Positions 38,134 through 46,479 of a stretch of 64,000 nucleotides of DNA are shown here, piece by piece. Source of the stretch: Lentilitoribacter sp. Alg239-R112 (GTDB lineage Bacteria; Pseudomonadota; Alphaproteobacteria; Rhizobiales; Rhizobiaceae); assembly GCF_900537175.1 (NCBI RefSeq), contig NZ_LS999834.1, positions 125,473 through 189,472 on the forward strand, in the 5' to 3' direction. A model generated the notes under the pieces. That model was not told the DNA's origin. It searched no databases and was given only the letters and a program-made list of their open reading frames with translations. The position numbers were made by a program, and so were the translations under genes. How positions within the stretch are numbered: position 1 is the first letter of the stretch; every line of letters starts with the position of its first letter.

Positions 38134-38424
38134 ATGAGTGTTTGGGTTACATTAGAATTGACTGTTCGAGATGGTGCATATGCCGATTTGAAACCGTTTT
38201 TGGAAGAAAAACTACCCGCAGTGCGTGGTTTTGACGGTGCTTTGTCTGTTTCCATTCTATTCGAGGAAACTAGCAATAAATTGTTGCTTCTCGAGGAATG
38301 GAAATCACAAGAGCACCATCAGGCCTATATAGCTGCAATCTCTGAAAATGGCGTTATGAAAGAGCTGCTTTCTTACATGATGGGCCCGCCGGATGTTCAG
38401 TATTATCATAGAGTTATGATATAA
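38134..38424 (+). CDS. Putative quinol monooxygenase, ABM family
   Basis: A 96-residue cytoplasmic protein that is one complete ABM domain: VTLELTVRDGAYADLKPFLEE, VRGFDGALSVSI, KLLLLEEWKSQEHHQAYIA and a short C-terminal strand with YYHRVM. Similar small proteins (YgiN-like) act on quinols or menadione as dimers without metal or flavin. A strong AAAGGAGAA ribosome binding site precedes the ATG. It is divergent from the AraC gene and is followed after 12 bases by a second, truncated ABM-like gene. Confidence 0.88.
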   Translation: MSVWVTLELTVRDGAYADLKPFLEEKLPAVRGFDGALSVSILFEETSNKLLLLEEWKSQEHHQAYIAAISENGVMKELLSYMMGPPDVQYYHRVMI

Positions 38425-38436
38425 AGGCTTGTCGAT

Positions 38437-38724
38437 ATGGAAATTACCAGACGCGAAACACTAACTGCGGCTGCCATTTTATTTGCTGTCAGCAGCTTGC
38501 CTGTCAAAAGTAAAATCTTTGATTCAGAAAAAATTATAACTTCGGTAACGAAGATGAAATTATCGGGCTCCGACTCACAATTTTCAGAGATAACCAATCG
38601 GCGTAAAATGCCCGGATTTTTATCCCAGAAAATTGTCAAGAACGATAATTTTATTGTTTTGATTGAAGAATGGAAAAATAGCGAACCATCCAATTCTCAG
38701 TCTTATCAAAGACAATTAATTTAA
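38437..38724 (+). CDS. Truncated ABM-like protein with Tat-like leader
   Basis: A 95-residue protein that begins EITRRETLTAAAILFAVSS, a twin-arginine leader-like start (TRRETL plus hydrophobic stretch). After it comes about 65 residues that can be lined up with the middle of an ABM domain: KMPGFLSQKI, then FIVLIEEWKNSEPSNSQSYQ, the same pattern as LLLLEEWKSQEHHQAYI in the neighbour upstream. The C-terminal strand of that fold is missing, so it is either a degenerate copy or a reduced exported partner. The ribosome binding site AAAGG is moderate. An 11-bp inverted repeat follows the stop. Confidence 0.65.
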   Translation: MEITRRETLTAAAILFAVSSLPVKSKIFDSEKIITSVTKMKLSGSDSQFSEITNRRKMPGFLSQKIVKNDNFIVLIEEWKNSEPSNSQSYQRQLI

Positions 38725-38729
38725 ATCCT

Positions 38730-38763
38730 TTATCTGGCATTCGTTGCGGCGGATGCCAGATAA
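38730..38763. terminator. Perfect 11-bp hairpin between convergent genes
   Basis: TTATCTGGCAT (38730-38740) and ATGCCAGATAA (38753-38763) are exact reverse complements with a 12-base loop. The hairpin lies between the ends of the ABM-like gene and the convergent fdsD. Neither side has a long T tract, so it would be a weak bidirectional terminator or an mRNA 3' end stabiliser. Confidence 0.6.
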
Positions 38764-38773
38764 TCTATCTGAA

Positions 38774-39019
38774 TCATTCGGTACGTGGTTTATTTATCGA
38801 TGGCAAAGCTGCCACAAGCAAATCATGAAAACCATCTGTTGATTTGTCGGATATATCAAATAGATCACGTCGCATGCGGGGCTCCCAGAACTTATTGATA
38901 TGTTCAGCTACGTCTTTTGACGCGGTTGTCTGATCCTGTGATGAGAAGAAGGTCGCGATCTGGTTGCCCATTCGGATCAGTTTCTTATTTAGCTTGTCTT
39001 TATGCTCGTCATGCGACAT
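38774..39019 (-). CDS. fdsD: Formate dehydrogenase delta subunit FdsD
   Basis: An 81-residue small subunit of the soluble NAD-dependent molybdenum formate dehydrogenase. It matches the FdsD pattern KLIRMGNQIATFF, VAEHINKFWEPRMRRDL and GFHDLLVAALP. The protein is thought to help assembly or stability of the complex. Its start overlaps the end of fdhD by 11 bases, so it is translationally coupled as the last gene of the operon. Confidence 0.93.
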   Translation of the reverse strand: MSHDEHKDKLNKKLIRMGNQIATFFSSQDQTTASKDVAEHINKFWEPRMRRDLFDISDKSTDGFHDLLVAALPSINKPRTE

Positions 39020-39866
39020 CTGAATTACTCTCTGATTGGGCTTTGGCTAATTGAACACCAGCCAACTGTACACGATTTGGATGTGTGTAAATTTCAAAAC
39101 TATCGACACGGGCAAGGGCGATCAGAGTTAGACCCGCCTGCTCTGCTGTACGTATCGCGAGCGCTGTTGGGGTTGATACGGCGATCAAAATCGGTGTGCC
39201 TGAAATTGCGATTTTCTGAATAAGATCAACTGATACGCGTGATGTAAGCACAATTGCGCCTTTGCTCGTGTCTCTGTTTTCCCGTGCCAGTGCGCCAAGA
39301 AGTTTATCAAGTGCGTTATGTCGACCTACATCCTCTCGAATGAGTTCTAGATCACCTGATGATGATAAGAAACCTGCGGCGTGTACTGCGCCAGTTTCCG
39401 CACGAATTTCCTGCTTGTTATCAAGTTGTTCAACAGCACGACTGACAATTTCATGTGACAATTGAAATTTGTTTTCGCTAAGTTCTGGTAACTCACGCAA
39501 GATATCTTCGATGGACTCTATTCCACATAGACCGCACCCTACAGGGCCTGCCATAGCGCGGCGTGCGGCGGTAAAATTAGATTGCAATTCTTTCGTAAGC
39601 TCCATTTGAACATCAATACCTTTGCCGACGTCCAATATATCCATATTCATAATGTCGGTTGGCATTCTAATGATCTGTTCTGACAGGCTAAACCCTATTG
39701 CAAAATCTTCTATATCAGCGGGTGTTGCCATCATCACGGCATGCGTTGTGCCGCCATAGGTAAATGCTACCGGCACTTCCTCCGGCACAGTCCGTGAAGC
39801 AGCTTCTAAGGAACCATTTTTTGAGATGGTACGAGAAACATGCGCATATGTTTTACGTCGCGTCAC
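39009..39866 (-). CDS. fdhD: Formate dehydrogenase accessory sulfurtransferase FdhD
   Basis: A 285-residue protein that passes sulfur to the molybdenum cofactor of formate dehydrogenase. The reactive Cys pair is in GPVGCGLCGIES, and the family segments VPVAFTYGGTTHAVMMATPAD (shortened here in description to its core FTYGG..HAVMM), FSLSEQI, EDVGRHNALDKL and TSRVSVDLIQK are present. It sits 5 bases after fdsA, the position called fdsC in related operons. Full length for the family. Confidence 0.95.
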   Translation of the reverse strand: MTRRKTYAHVSRTISKNGSLEAASRTVPEEVPVAFTYGGTTHAVMMATPADIEDFAIGFSLSEQIIRMPTDIMNMDILDVGKGIDVQMELTKELQSNFTAARRAMAGPVGCGLCGIESIEDILRELPELSENKFQLSHEIVSRAVEQLDNKQEIRAETGAVHAAGFLSSSGDLELIREDVGRHNALDKLLGALARENRDTSKGAIVLTSRVSVDLIQKIAISGTPILIAVSTPTALAIRTAEQAGLTLIALARVDSFEIYTHPNRVQLAGVQLAKAQSESNSDVA

Positions 39867-39871
39867 GCTTG

Positions 39872-42757
39872 CTACTCCGCAGGCTCAATAACTGGCATTT
39901 TGATACGTCGAGATTGATCAGCTTGCTCATTATATTCAATTTGCCATTCGGATGGTCCATTTGATGGGCTAACTTGCACCGCTGTGACTTTATATTCCGG
40001 GCAGTTTGTTGCCCAGTCCGAGAAATCAGTCGTGATCACATTAGCTTGCGTATCTGGATGGTGGAATGTTGTATAAACAACGCCAGTTGCCACACGTTCG
40101 GTTAAAGTCGCCCGTAATGTTGTTTCGCCAGAGCGGGATGCAAGACGGACAAAGTCACCCTCATTAATGCCGCGTTGTTCAGCATCATGCGGGTGAATTT
40201 CAAGCAAGTCTTCTTCGTGCCAACGCGAGTTTTCCGTTCGGCGTGTTTGTGCACCCACATTATATTGGCTTAAAATACGACCCGTTGTCAGAAGAAGCGG
40301 GAACCTTGGTCCAGATTTCTCATCCGTTGCCACATATTCTGTACGGATGAAACGCCCCTTCCCTCGCACAAATCCATCCATGTGCATAATAGGTGTGCCT
40401 TCTGGCGCATTTTCATTGCACGGCCATTGAGCGGAACCCTTTTCTTCCAGAAGATCGTAATTCACATTGGTAAAACTTGGCGTTGTTGCTGCAATTTCAT
40501 CCATGATTTCAGATGGATGGCTATAATTCCAATCCGCACCCATTGCCTGTGCAAGCTTTTGAGTTACTTCCCAGTCGGCAAGGCCATTCTTGGGAGACAT
40601 GACGCGGCGAACACGGTTGATACGACGTTCGGCATTGGTGAACGTGCCATCCTTTTCCAAGAATGTGGAGCCCGGCAAGAACACATGAGCGTAGTTTGCG
40701 GTTTCATTTAGGAATAGATCATGCACAACCACACATTCCATTGCTGCCAGACCCGCCTGAACATGTTTAGTATCAGGGTCGGATTGCAATATGTCTTCAC
40801 CTTGAATGTAAATACCGCGAAAAGAACCCTCAACAGCAGCATCAAGCATATTTGGAATGCGAAGACCTGGCTCATTGTTAAGTTCAACACCCCACATTTT
40901 TTCAAAAATGTCACGTGTGGCATCACCTGAAATATGACGATAACCAGGAAGTTCATGCGGGAATGAACCCATATCACAAGCGCCCTGAACATTGTTTTGA
41001 CCACGGAGCGGGTTCACACCCACGCCTTTGCGTCCAATATTGCCTGTTACCATGGCAAGATTGGCGATCGCCATAACAGTCGTTGAGCCTTGGCTATGTT
41101 CAGTTACGCCCAGACCATAATAAATGGCACCATTTCCACCTGTTGCATAAAGACGAGCTGCACCGCGAAGCTCTTCGGCTGGAACGCCAGTGTAGCTTTC
41201 AGTTGCCTCTGGACTATGTTTTTCATCTGAAACAAAACTCGCCCAGTCTTCAAACTCGGACCAGTCACAACGCTCACGAATAAAGGTCTCGTCTGCAAGG
41301 CCTTCGGTGATGATGACATGTGCAAGCGATGTCATCACCGCTACATTTGTACCTGGACGTAGCGGCAGGTGATGTGATGCTTCAACATGTGGAGAACGCA
41401 CGGATTCAGTTACACGAGGATCGATGACAATTAATTTAGCACCTGCCCGCAATCGTTTTTTCAAGCGAGAGGCAAACACTGGATGTGCAGCTGATGGATT
41501 TGCACCAATGATGATTGCAACGTCGGTATCTTCGACACTGTCAAAGTCTTGTGTACCGGCAGATGTTCCATAAGCCTGACCCAACCCATAACCCGTTGGC
41601 GAGTGACAAACGCGTGCGCATGTATCAACATTGTTATTGCCAAAACCAGCGCGGATCAGCTTTTGCACGAGGTATGTTTCCTCATTCGTGCAACGAGATG
41701 ATGTAATGCCGCCAATAGCGCCTTTGCCATGCTGATACTGAATACGACGAAATTCGGTTGCAACATGTTTGAAAGCCTCATCCCAAGACACTTCACGCCA
41801 AGGGTCTGTCACCTTCTCGCGAACCATTGGGTTTAAGATACGATCTTGATGGGTCGCATACCCCCAGGCAAAACGCCCTTTTACGCAGGAATGCCCACGG
41901 TTTGCTTTACCATCCTTATAGGGAACCATACGGACAAGCTCTTCGCCACGCATTTCAGCTTTAAATGAGCACCCTACACCGCAATAAGCGCATGTTGTGA
42001 TCTTCGAATGCTCTGGTTGGCCAATTTCAATAATCGATTTTTCCTGCAAAGTTGCCGTTGGGCAAGCCTGAACACAGGCACCGCAAGACACACACTCAGA
42101 TGACATAAAGTCATCGCCTGACATGCCTGGCGATACGCGGCTGTCAAAGCCCCGACCTTCTATGGTCAGTGCAAAAGTGCCCTGCACTTCTTCGCATGCG
42201 CGTACACAACGTGAGCATACAATGCACTTTGCTGGATCATAGGTAAAATATGGGTTGCTCTCGTCCTTGGCGATATATTTGGGGTTTTCCTCGCCATTCT
42301 GGCGCGCAACCACATGATTTTCACCTTCATAACCATAGCGAACATCACGAAGGCCAACTTCGCCTGCCATATCCTGCAATTCGCAATCACCATTGGCCGC
42401 ACAGGTTAGGCAATCGAGTGGATGATCGGAAATATAAAGCTCCATCACGCCTTTGCGAATTTTCTTAAGAGGCTCGGTCTGCGTTTTAACAACCATACCT
42501 TCCTCGACAAGCGTTGTGCACGAAGCTGGCGTGTCGCGACGGCCCTCGATTTCCACCAGACAAAGACGACACGAGCCAAAGGCATCCACCATATCTGTCG
42601 CGCAAAGTTTTGGAACTTTAATGCCAGCTTCTTGTGATGCACGCATAACAGATGTGCCCTCTGGCACCGAAACTTCGACACCATCGACAATGATGGAAAC
42701 CATATTTTCTGATTTTGATTCAGGCGTTCCGAAATCTAATTCTTTAATCAATGGCAT
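39872..42757 (-). CDS. fdsA: NAD-dependent formate dehydrogenase, alpha subunit
   Basis: A 961-residue molybdenum enzyme subunit that oxidises formate to CO2. In order it has a 2Fe-2S ferredoxin domain (FGSCRLCLVEIEGR), a His/Cys cluster domain (HPLDCLTCAANGDCELQ), two 4Fe-4S sites (CIVCSRCVRACEEVQG and CVSCGACVQACPTATL), the catalytic-domain cluster motif CAYCGVGCSF, and the bis-molybdopterin domains. The active-site residue is Cys in ARVCHSPTGYG, so selenocysteine is not used. The C-terminal MopB dinucleotide-binding domain is complete (LLLTTGRILSQYN). Cytoplasmic, with FdsB and FdsG carrying electrons to NAD+. Confidence 0.97.
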   Translation of the reverse strand: MPLIKELDFGTPESKSENMVSIIVDGVEVSVPEGTSVMRASQEAGIKVPKLCATDMVDAFGSCRLCLVEIEGRRDTPASCTTLVEEGMVVKTQTEPLKKIRKGVMELYISDHPLDCLTCAANGDCELQDMAGEVGLRDVRYGYEGENHVVARQNGEENPKYIAKDESNPYFTYDPAKCIVCSRCVRACEEVQGTFALTIEGRGFDSRVSPGMSGDDFMSSECVSCGACVQACPTATLQEKSIIEIGQPEHSKITTCAYCGVGCSFKAEMRGEELVRMVPYKDGKANRGHSCVKGRFAWGYATHQDRILNPMVREKVTDPWREVSWDEAFKHVATEFRRIQYQHGKGAIGGITSSRCTNEETYLVQKLIRAGFGNNNVDTCARVCHSPTGYGLGQAYGTSAGTQDFDSVEDTDVAIIIGANPSAAHPVFASRLKKRLRAGAKLIVIDPRVTESVRSPHVEASHHLPLRPGTNVAVMTSLAHVIITEGLADETFIRERCDWSEFEDWASFVSDEKHSPEATESYTGVPAEELRGAARLYATGGNGAIYYGLGVTEHSQGSTTVMAIANLAMVTGNIGRKGVGVNPLRGQNNVQGACDMGSFPHELPGYRHISGDATRDIFEKMWGVELNNEPGLRIPNMLDAAVEGSFRGIYIQGEDILQSDPDTKHVQAGLAAMECVVVHDLFLNETANYAHVFLPGSTFLEKDGTFTNAERRINRVRRVMSPKNGLADWEVTQKLAQAMGADWNYSHPSEIMDEIAATTPSFTNVNYDLLEEKGSAQWPCNENAPEGTPIMHMDGFVRGKGRFIRTEYVATDEKSGPRFPLLLTTGRILSQYNVGAQTRRTENSRWHEEDLLEIHPHDAEQRGINEGDFVRLASRSGETTLRATLTERVATGVVYTTFHHPDTQANVITTDFSDWATNCPEYKVTAVQVSPSNGPSEWQIEYNEQADQSRRIKMPVIEPAE

Positions 42758-42762
42758 CTCAA

Positions 42763-44310
42763 TTACTCCGCAGCTTCGATGTGCTGTTTAGGGAAGAAAT
42801 CTTCAGGAAAATGTGTAAGCGCACTCATAACAGGATAAGGCGTAAAGCCACCCAATGCACAGAGCGAACCAAATTTCATGGTGTTACAGAGATCGGTCAA
42901 TATTTCGATCTGCTCTTTTGCATCATCACCGTTGCGAATATTGTCCGCAACTTCTACGCCGCGTGTTGAACCAATTCGGCACGGCGTACATTTACCGCAA
43001 CTTTCAATGGCGCAAAATTCCATCGCAAAGCGCGCCTGAGCAAGCATATCGACACTATCATCAAAGACAACAATTCCTGCATGACCAATCAAGCCATCTT
43101 TGGCGGCAAATGCTTCATAATCAAAAGGCGTATCAAACAAATCGCGTGGGAAATAAGCACCCAAAGGCCCACCGACTTGTACAGCTCGCACAGGGCGACC
43201 AGTAGCCGTTCCACCGCCGATTTCATCAACAATTTCACCCAGCGTCATGCCAAATGCTGCTTCAAAGAGACCGCCATGCCTCACATTTCCAGCAATTTGG
43301 ATGGGCATTGTACCACGTGATCGGCCCATTCCAAAATCGGCATAATACTCGGCGCCCTTGTCCATAATAATTGGAACAGAAGCGAGCGAAATGACGTTGT
43401 TGACTACCGTGGGTTTGCCCATAAACCCTTTATGGGCAGGGAGAGGAGGTTTAGCGCGAACAATACCGCGTTTACCTTCCAGACTTTCTAGTAATGATGT
43501 TTCCTCACCACAAACATAGGCCCCTGCCCCAATGCGTATTTCGATATCGAAGGCGTTATCGGAGCCCATCACAGATGGGCCCAAAATGCCATTACCTTTT
43601 GCAATGTCGATGGCTTTGTTCAAAATAATGCCTGCATCAGGATATTCAGACCGAAGATAGATATAGCCCTTGGTGGCACCTACCGCCAAGCCAGCGATTA
43701 TCATACCCTCAAGAACAACAAATGGGTCACCCTCCATGATCATTCGATCGGCAAATGTGCCGCTATCGCCCTCATCCGCATTGCAGACGATGTATTTCTG
43801 ATCTGCTTGAGCGTTAAGGACCGTGTCCCATTTTATCCCAGTTGGAAACCCTGCACCACCACGACCACGCAGGCCCGAATCTGTGACCGTTTTGACGATA
43901 TTTTGGGCCGACTGCGCAAGTGCTGCCGTAAGTCCCTTTAAACCGTTATTAGCCCTATAATCTTCCAAGGATAACGGATCAGTTCGACCACAACGCTCAA
44001 ACACCAGCCGTGTTTGTTTCTTAAAAAACGGAATTTCTTCAGCTAAGCCAAGTGAAAGTGGATGCTCTTGCTTGCCTTCCAACATGCCTGCATCATAGAG
44101 TGGGCCAATGTCATCAACACCAACAGGGCCATAGGCCATGCGGCCTTCGGGTGTTTCCACCTCGATCATTGGCTCCAGCCAGATCATGCCGCGTGAACCC
44201 GTGCGAATAATTTCGATATCCTGATTGGAAATCGCGACCGCGTTGGCGACGTCGTTAGCACCGAGCGCGACGGATGCACTGTCTTGTGAAATAAAAATTC
44301 TTCCACTCAT
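42763..44310 (-). CDS. fdsB: NAD-dependent formate dehydrogenase, beta subunit
   Basis: A 515-residue NuoF-like flavoprotein that takes electrons from formate oxidation and reduces NAD+. The NADH/FMN site is seen in GLRGRGGAGFPTGIKW and CNADEGDSGTFADR, and the 4Fe-4S motif in ESCGKCTPCRIGSTRG with a later Cys. An N-terminal segment of about 100 residues precedes the NuoF core, typical for FdsB. It overlaps fdsG by 4 bases and is followed 5 bases on by fdsA. Confidence 0.96.
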   Translation of the reverse strand: MSGRIFISQDSASVALGANDVANAVAISNQDIEIIRTGSRGMIWLEPMIEVETPEGRMAYGPVGVDDIGPLYDAGMLEGKQEHPLSLGLAEEIPFFKKQTRLVFERCGRTDPLSLEDYRANNGLKGLTAALAQSAQNIVKTVTDSGLRGRGGAGFPTGIKWDTVLNAQADQKYIVCNADEGDSGTFADRMIMEGDPFVVLEGMIIAGLAVGATKGYIYLRSEYPDAGIILNKAIDIAKGNGILGPSVMGSDNAFDIEIRIGAGAYVCGEETSLLESLEGKRGIVRAKPPLPAHKGFMGKPTVVNNVISLASVPIIMDKGAEYYADFGMGRSRGTMPIQIAGNVRHGGLFEAAFGMTLGEIVDEIGGGTATGRPVRAVQVGGPLGAYFPRDLFDTPFDYEAFAAKDGLIGHAGIVVFDDSVDMLAQARFAMEFCAIESCGKCTPCRIGSTRGVEVADNIRNGDDAKEQIEILTDLCNTMKFGSLCALGGFTPYPVMSALTHFPEDFFPKQHIEAAE

Positions 44311-44786
44311 GACAAGATCTCCGCTGCAAGAGCTTCGATTTTAGCGTTATCAAGTCGCGCAACCAGTTTACCGTCAACCATGGCAGCGGGTGCGCAAGCG
44401 CACAGACCCAAGCAGTATGTAGCTTCAACTGTAACATTGCCGTCATTTGAGGTTTCGCCCCACTTGAGCCCCAAAAGTGATAATAATTTATCAGATAATT
44501 CATTTATGCCCATGGATTGACACGCTTCGGCGCGGCAGATTTTGACAATATGTTTGCCCGCCGGTTCCGTGCGGTAATCGTGATAAAAGCTCACAACGCC
44601 GTGCACCTCAGCCTTCGATAGATTTAGCTTATCAGCAATAACGGCTAGCGAATCTTTTGGAATATAACCAAACGTCTCTTGTATTCCATTTAAAATGGGC
44701 AGCATCGGACCTTCAAGTGATTGTAATTTATCAATAATGTCAGATGTGACTGCTTCAATCTCATCGGTAATAATACCAAGTGACAT
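44307..44786 (-). CDS. fdsG: NAD-dependent formate dehydrogenase, gamma subunit
   Basis: A 159-residue NuoE-like thioredoxin-fold protein carrying one 2Fe-2S cluster. The four ligands are in CRAEACQSMG and CLGLCACAP. It passes electrons within the soluble formate dehydrogenase. It is the first structural gene of the fds operon, 97 bases downstream of the LysR gene stop; the gap holds two inverted repeats. Confidence 0.95.
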   Translation of the reverse strand: MSLGIITDEIEAVTSDIIDKLQSLEGPMLPILNGIQETFGYIPKDSLAVIADKLNLSKAEVHGVVSFYHDYRTEPAGKHIVKICRAEACQSMGINELSDKLLSLLGLKWGETSNDGNVTVEATYCLGLCACAPAAMVDGKLVARLDNAKIEALAAEILS

Positions 44787-44834
44787 TTAGCTACCTCCCA
44801 AAATCGCAAGCTATCTGGGTATAATCACGCGAAA

Positions 44835-44852
44835 TTATTGCAAAATCAATAA
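44835..44852 (-). promoter_or_regulatory. Candidate LysR-type site upstream of fdsG
   Basis: TTATTG (44835-44840) and CAATAA (44847-44852) form a perfect 6-bp inverted repeat with a 6-base AT-rich centre, about 50 bases upstream of fdsG. The size and interrupted dyad fit LysR-family binding boxes, and the adjacent gene codes for such a regulator. Confidence 0.4.
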
Positions 44853-44868
44853 GTGTATCCCGTTGATC

Positions 44869-44885
44869 GATAGAAGAATTCTATC
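44869..44885. repeat. 7-bp inverted repeat at the end of the LysR gene
   Basis: GATAGAA (44869-44875) and TTCTATC (44879-44885) are exact reverse complements around a 3-base centre, overlapping the LysR stop codon. It could be a second operator half or a weak terminator between the regulator and fdsG; the short loop and lack of a T tract favour a protein-binding site. Confidence 0.35.
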
Positions 44886-45783
44886 AAGCTTTGAGATTAC
44901 GCTGTGCCAAGCGATTTGCCTCATAAAGAAGCGCAGCTACGACAGGCGTATTAGGTTCTCGTTTGGCCGCAACAATCCCAACAATATGTTTGGCATTGGG
45001 GTTTTTAATCGGAATACCTTTGATATCGCTACCAAAACTCATTTGTTCAGCCAGATTGAATGGCATAATGCTTGCCCATTTTCCATTCATCACGTGGGAA
45101 AATAACACCAACATAGAATCGGATTGAAGCAACGGGGTGATTTTAATGCCAGCAGCATCCAAATATCTATTAATTATCCGGCGGTTTTGCATGTCTGGCG
45201 TAAGAAGGCATAAAGGTATTCCTTCCAATTCCCTCCATTCGACGGAGTCACGATCACTCATTGGACCGCCTTCTTTTACAATAAGTTGATATTGTTCAGC
45301 AAAAATCGGAAGAGAAATGAATTTTCCGCTCAAGGGTTCATCATTTAAATATGTAATACCGGCATCAATTTCGAAATTTTCAAGCTTGGACAAAACTTCA
45401 ATTGATGTACATGCTGTGATGGTAAATGAAACTGAAGGGTGTTTTTCCAGAATTGGCAGCGTCAGTTCATGGATAGTTGCCGATGCTGTGGGTATGGTTG
45501 CAATGCGAATATGACCAGATAGTCCGCTTCGCGCATTTTTCATCTCATCGCGCATAGCTCGCGTGTCATTAACGATGCTCTGCGCCCACTCATGTACGCG
45601 CTGTCCTTCTTGTGTAAGGCCTTTGAAACGCGAACCACGTTGAACCAGGACAACTCCCAAATGATCTTCCAGCTGACGAATGGCTGATGACAAGGTTGGT
45701 TGTGTAACGCCGGAAGCCTCCGCCGCTTTGCCAAAATGCTCATGTTTTACGAGCGCAAGATAGAATTCCAGCTTATCGATCAT
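44884..45783 (-). CDS. LysR-family regulator, likely of the fds operon
   Basis: A 299-residue LysR-type regulator. The N-terminal winged helix-turn-helix reads FYLALVKHEHFGKAAEASG followed by VTQPTLSSAIRQLEDHLG; the rest is the two-lobed effector domain (HIRIATIPTASATIHELTLP onward). The ATG at 45783 with GGGA 8 bases upstream is chosen; an upstream in-frame start at 45840 would add 19 unrelated residues. It lies directly before fdsG on the same strand, as FdsR does in other formate dehydrogenase operons, so control by formate is likely but inferred. Confidence 0.92.
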   Translation of the reverse strand: MIDKLEFYLALVKHEHFGKAAEASGVTQPTLSSAIRQLEDHLGVVLVQRGSRFKGLTQEGQRVHEWAQSIVNDTRAMRDEMKNARSGLSGHIRIATIPTASATIHELTLPILEKHPSVSFTITACTSIEVLSKLENFEIDAGITYLNDEPLSGKFISLPIFAEQYQLIVKEGGPMSDRDSVEWRELEGIPLCLLTPDMQNRRIINRYLDAAGIKITPLLQSDSMLVLFSHVMNGKWASIMPFNLAEQMSFGSDIKGIPIKNPNAKHIVGIVAAKREPNTPVVAALLYEANRLAQRNLKA

Positions 45784-45853
45784 CTGTGTTTTCCCAACTA
45801 CTGTCGTATATTCATAATCTGAGATTGAGCAAATAAGCAACCAGCAAGAAATG

Positions 45854-46477
45854 TTATCTGCGTGGAATAAGATGAAACACTAGTTCTTTCATGTCGTAAT
45901 CTTCACCATCATCTGCAAGAACATTTACGATAAATATTGAACGGTAGTGCGTTTCTACTTTCGTCTGAGGCACAGAAAATGGTGGCCCGTTTCGAACGGA
46001 TTGATCATATTCCAATGTTAAAAGAAGTTGTTGGGCATTATTTGTAATCTGGGTGAGGTGCTTGGCGTAGCTGCTGCGAACATCAGCGGGCAATGCAACA
46101 AGCGCTGCACGGTCGTAAACAGCATCAACATGCCCAAGCATAGGGGGCGTCAGGTCAAAAATGTCTCCAACGAAAATATCAATATTTTCAGCGGAGTAAA
46201 GTTTAAAACTATCAATGTCTGTGATCTTGGGGGTAATACCAAGTTCATCAAATAATTCAATAATTGCTATTTCGCTTAGCTCAGCACCAACAACTTGATA
46301 TCCGCTTGAGAGCAGCCAAGCAATATCTAATGTTTTGCCGCAAAGCGGGAGAAAAATACGAGCATTGTCGACAAGTTCGAGTGTATCAAAATGTTCAATC
46401 AAAGTCGGATTCGCTTCAGGTTTGTGGAACCTGATATTTCTTGTTTTCCACCTATCATGCCAAAAGTCTGCTTTCAT
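45854..46477 (-). CDS. tpm: Thiopurine S-methyltransferase-family protein
   Basis: A 207-residue SAM-dependent methyltransferase of the TPMT family. Signatures are the start FWHDRWKTRNIRFHKPEANP, FLPLCGKTLDIAWLLSSGY with the SAM-binding acidic and Gly residues, and VVGAELSEIAI, then DAVYDRAALVALP. Bacterial members methylate thiopurines and metalloid (tellurite, selenite) ions. The ATG starts 2 bases after the P450 stop, so the two are co-translated. The natural substrate is unknown. Confidence 0.9.
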   Translation of the reverse strand: MKADFWHDRWKTRNIRFHKPEANPTLIEHFDTLELVDNARIFLPLCGKTLDIAWLLSSGYQVVGAELSEIAIIELFDELGITPKITDIDSFKLYSAENIDIFVGDIFDLTPPMLGHVDAVYDRAALVALPADVRSSYAKHLTQITNNAQQLLLTLEYDQSVRNGPPFSVPQTKVETHYRSIFIVNVLADDGEDYDMKELVFHLIPRR

Positions 46478-46479
46478 GT

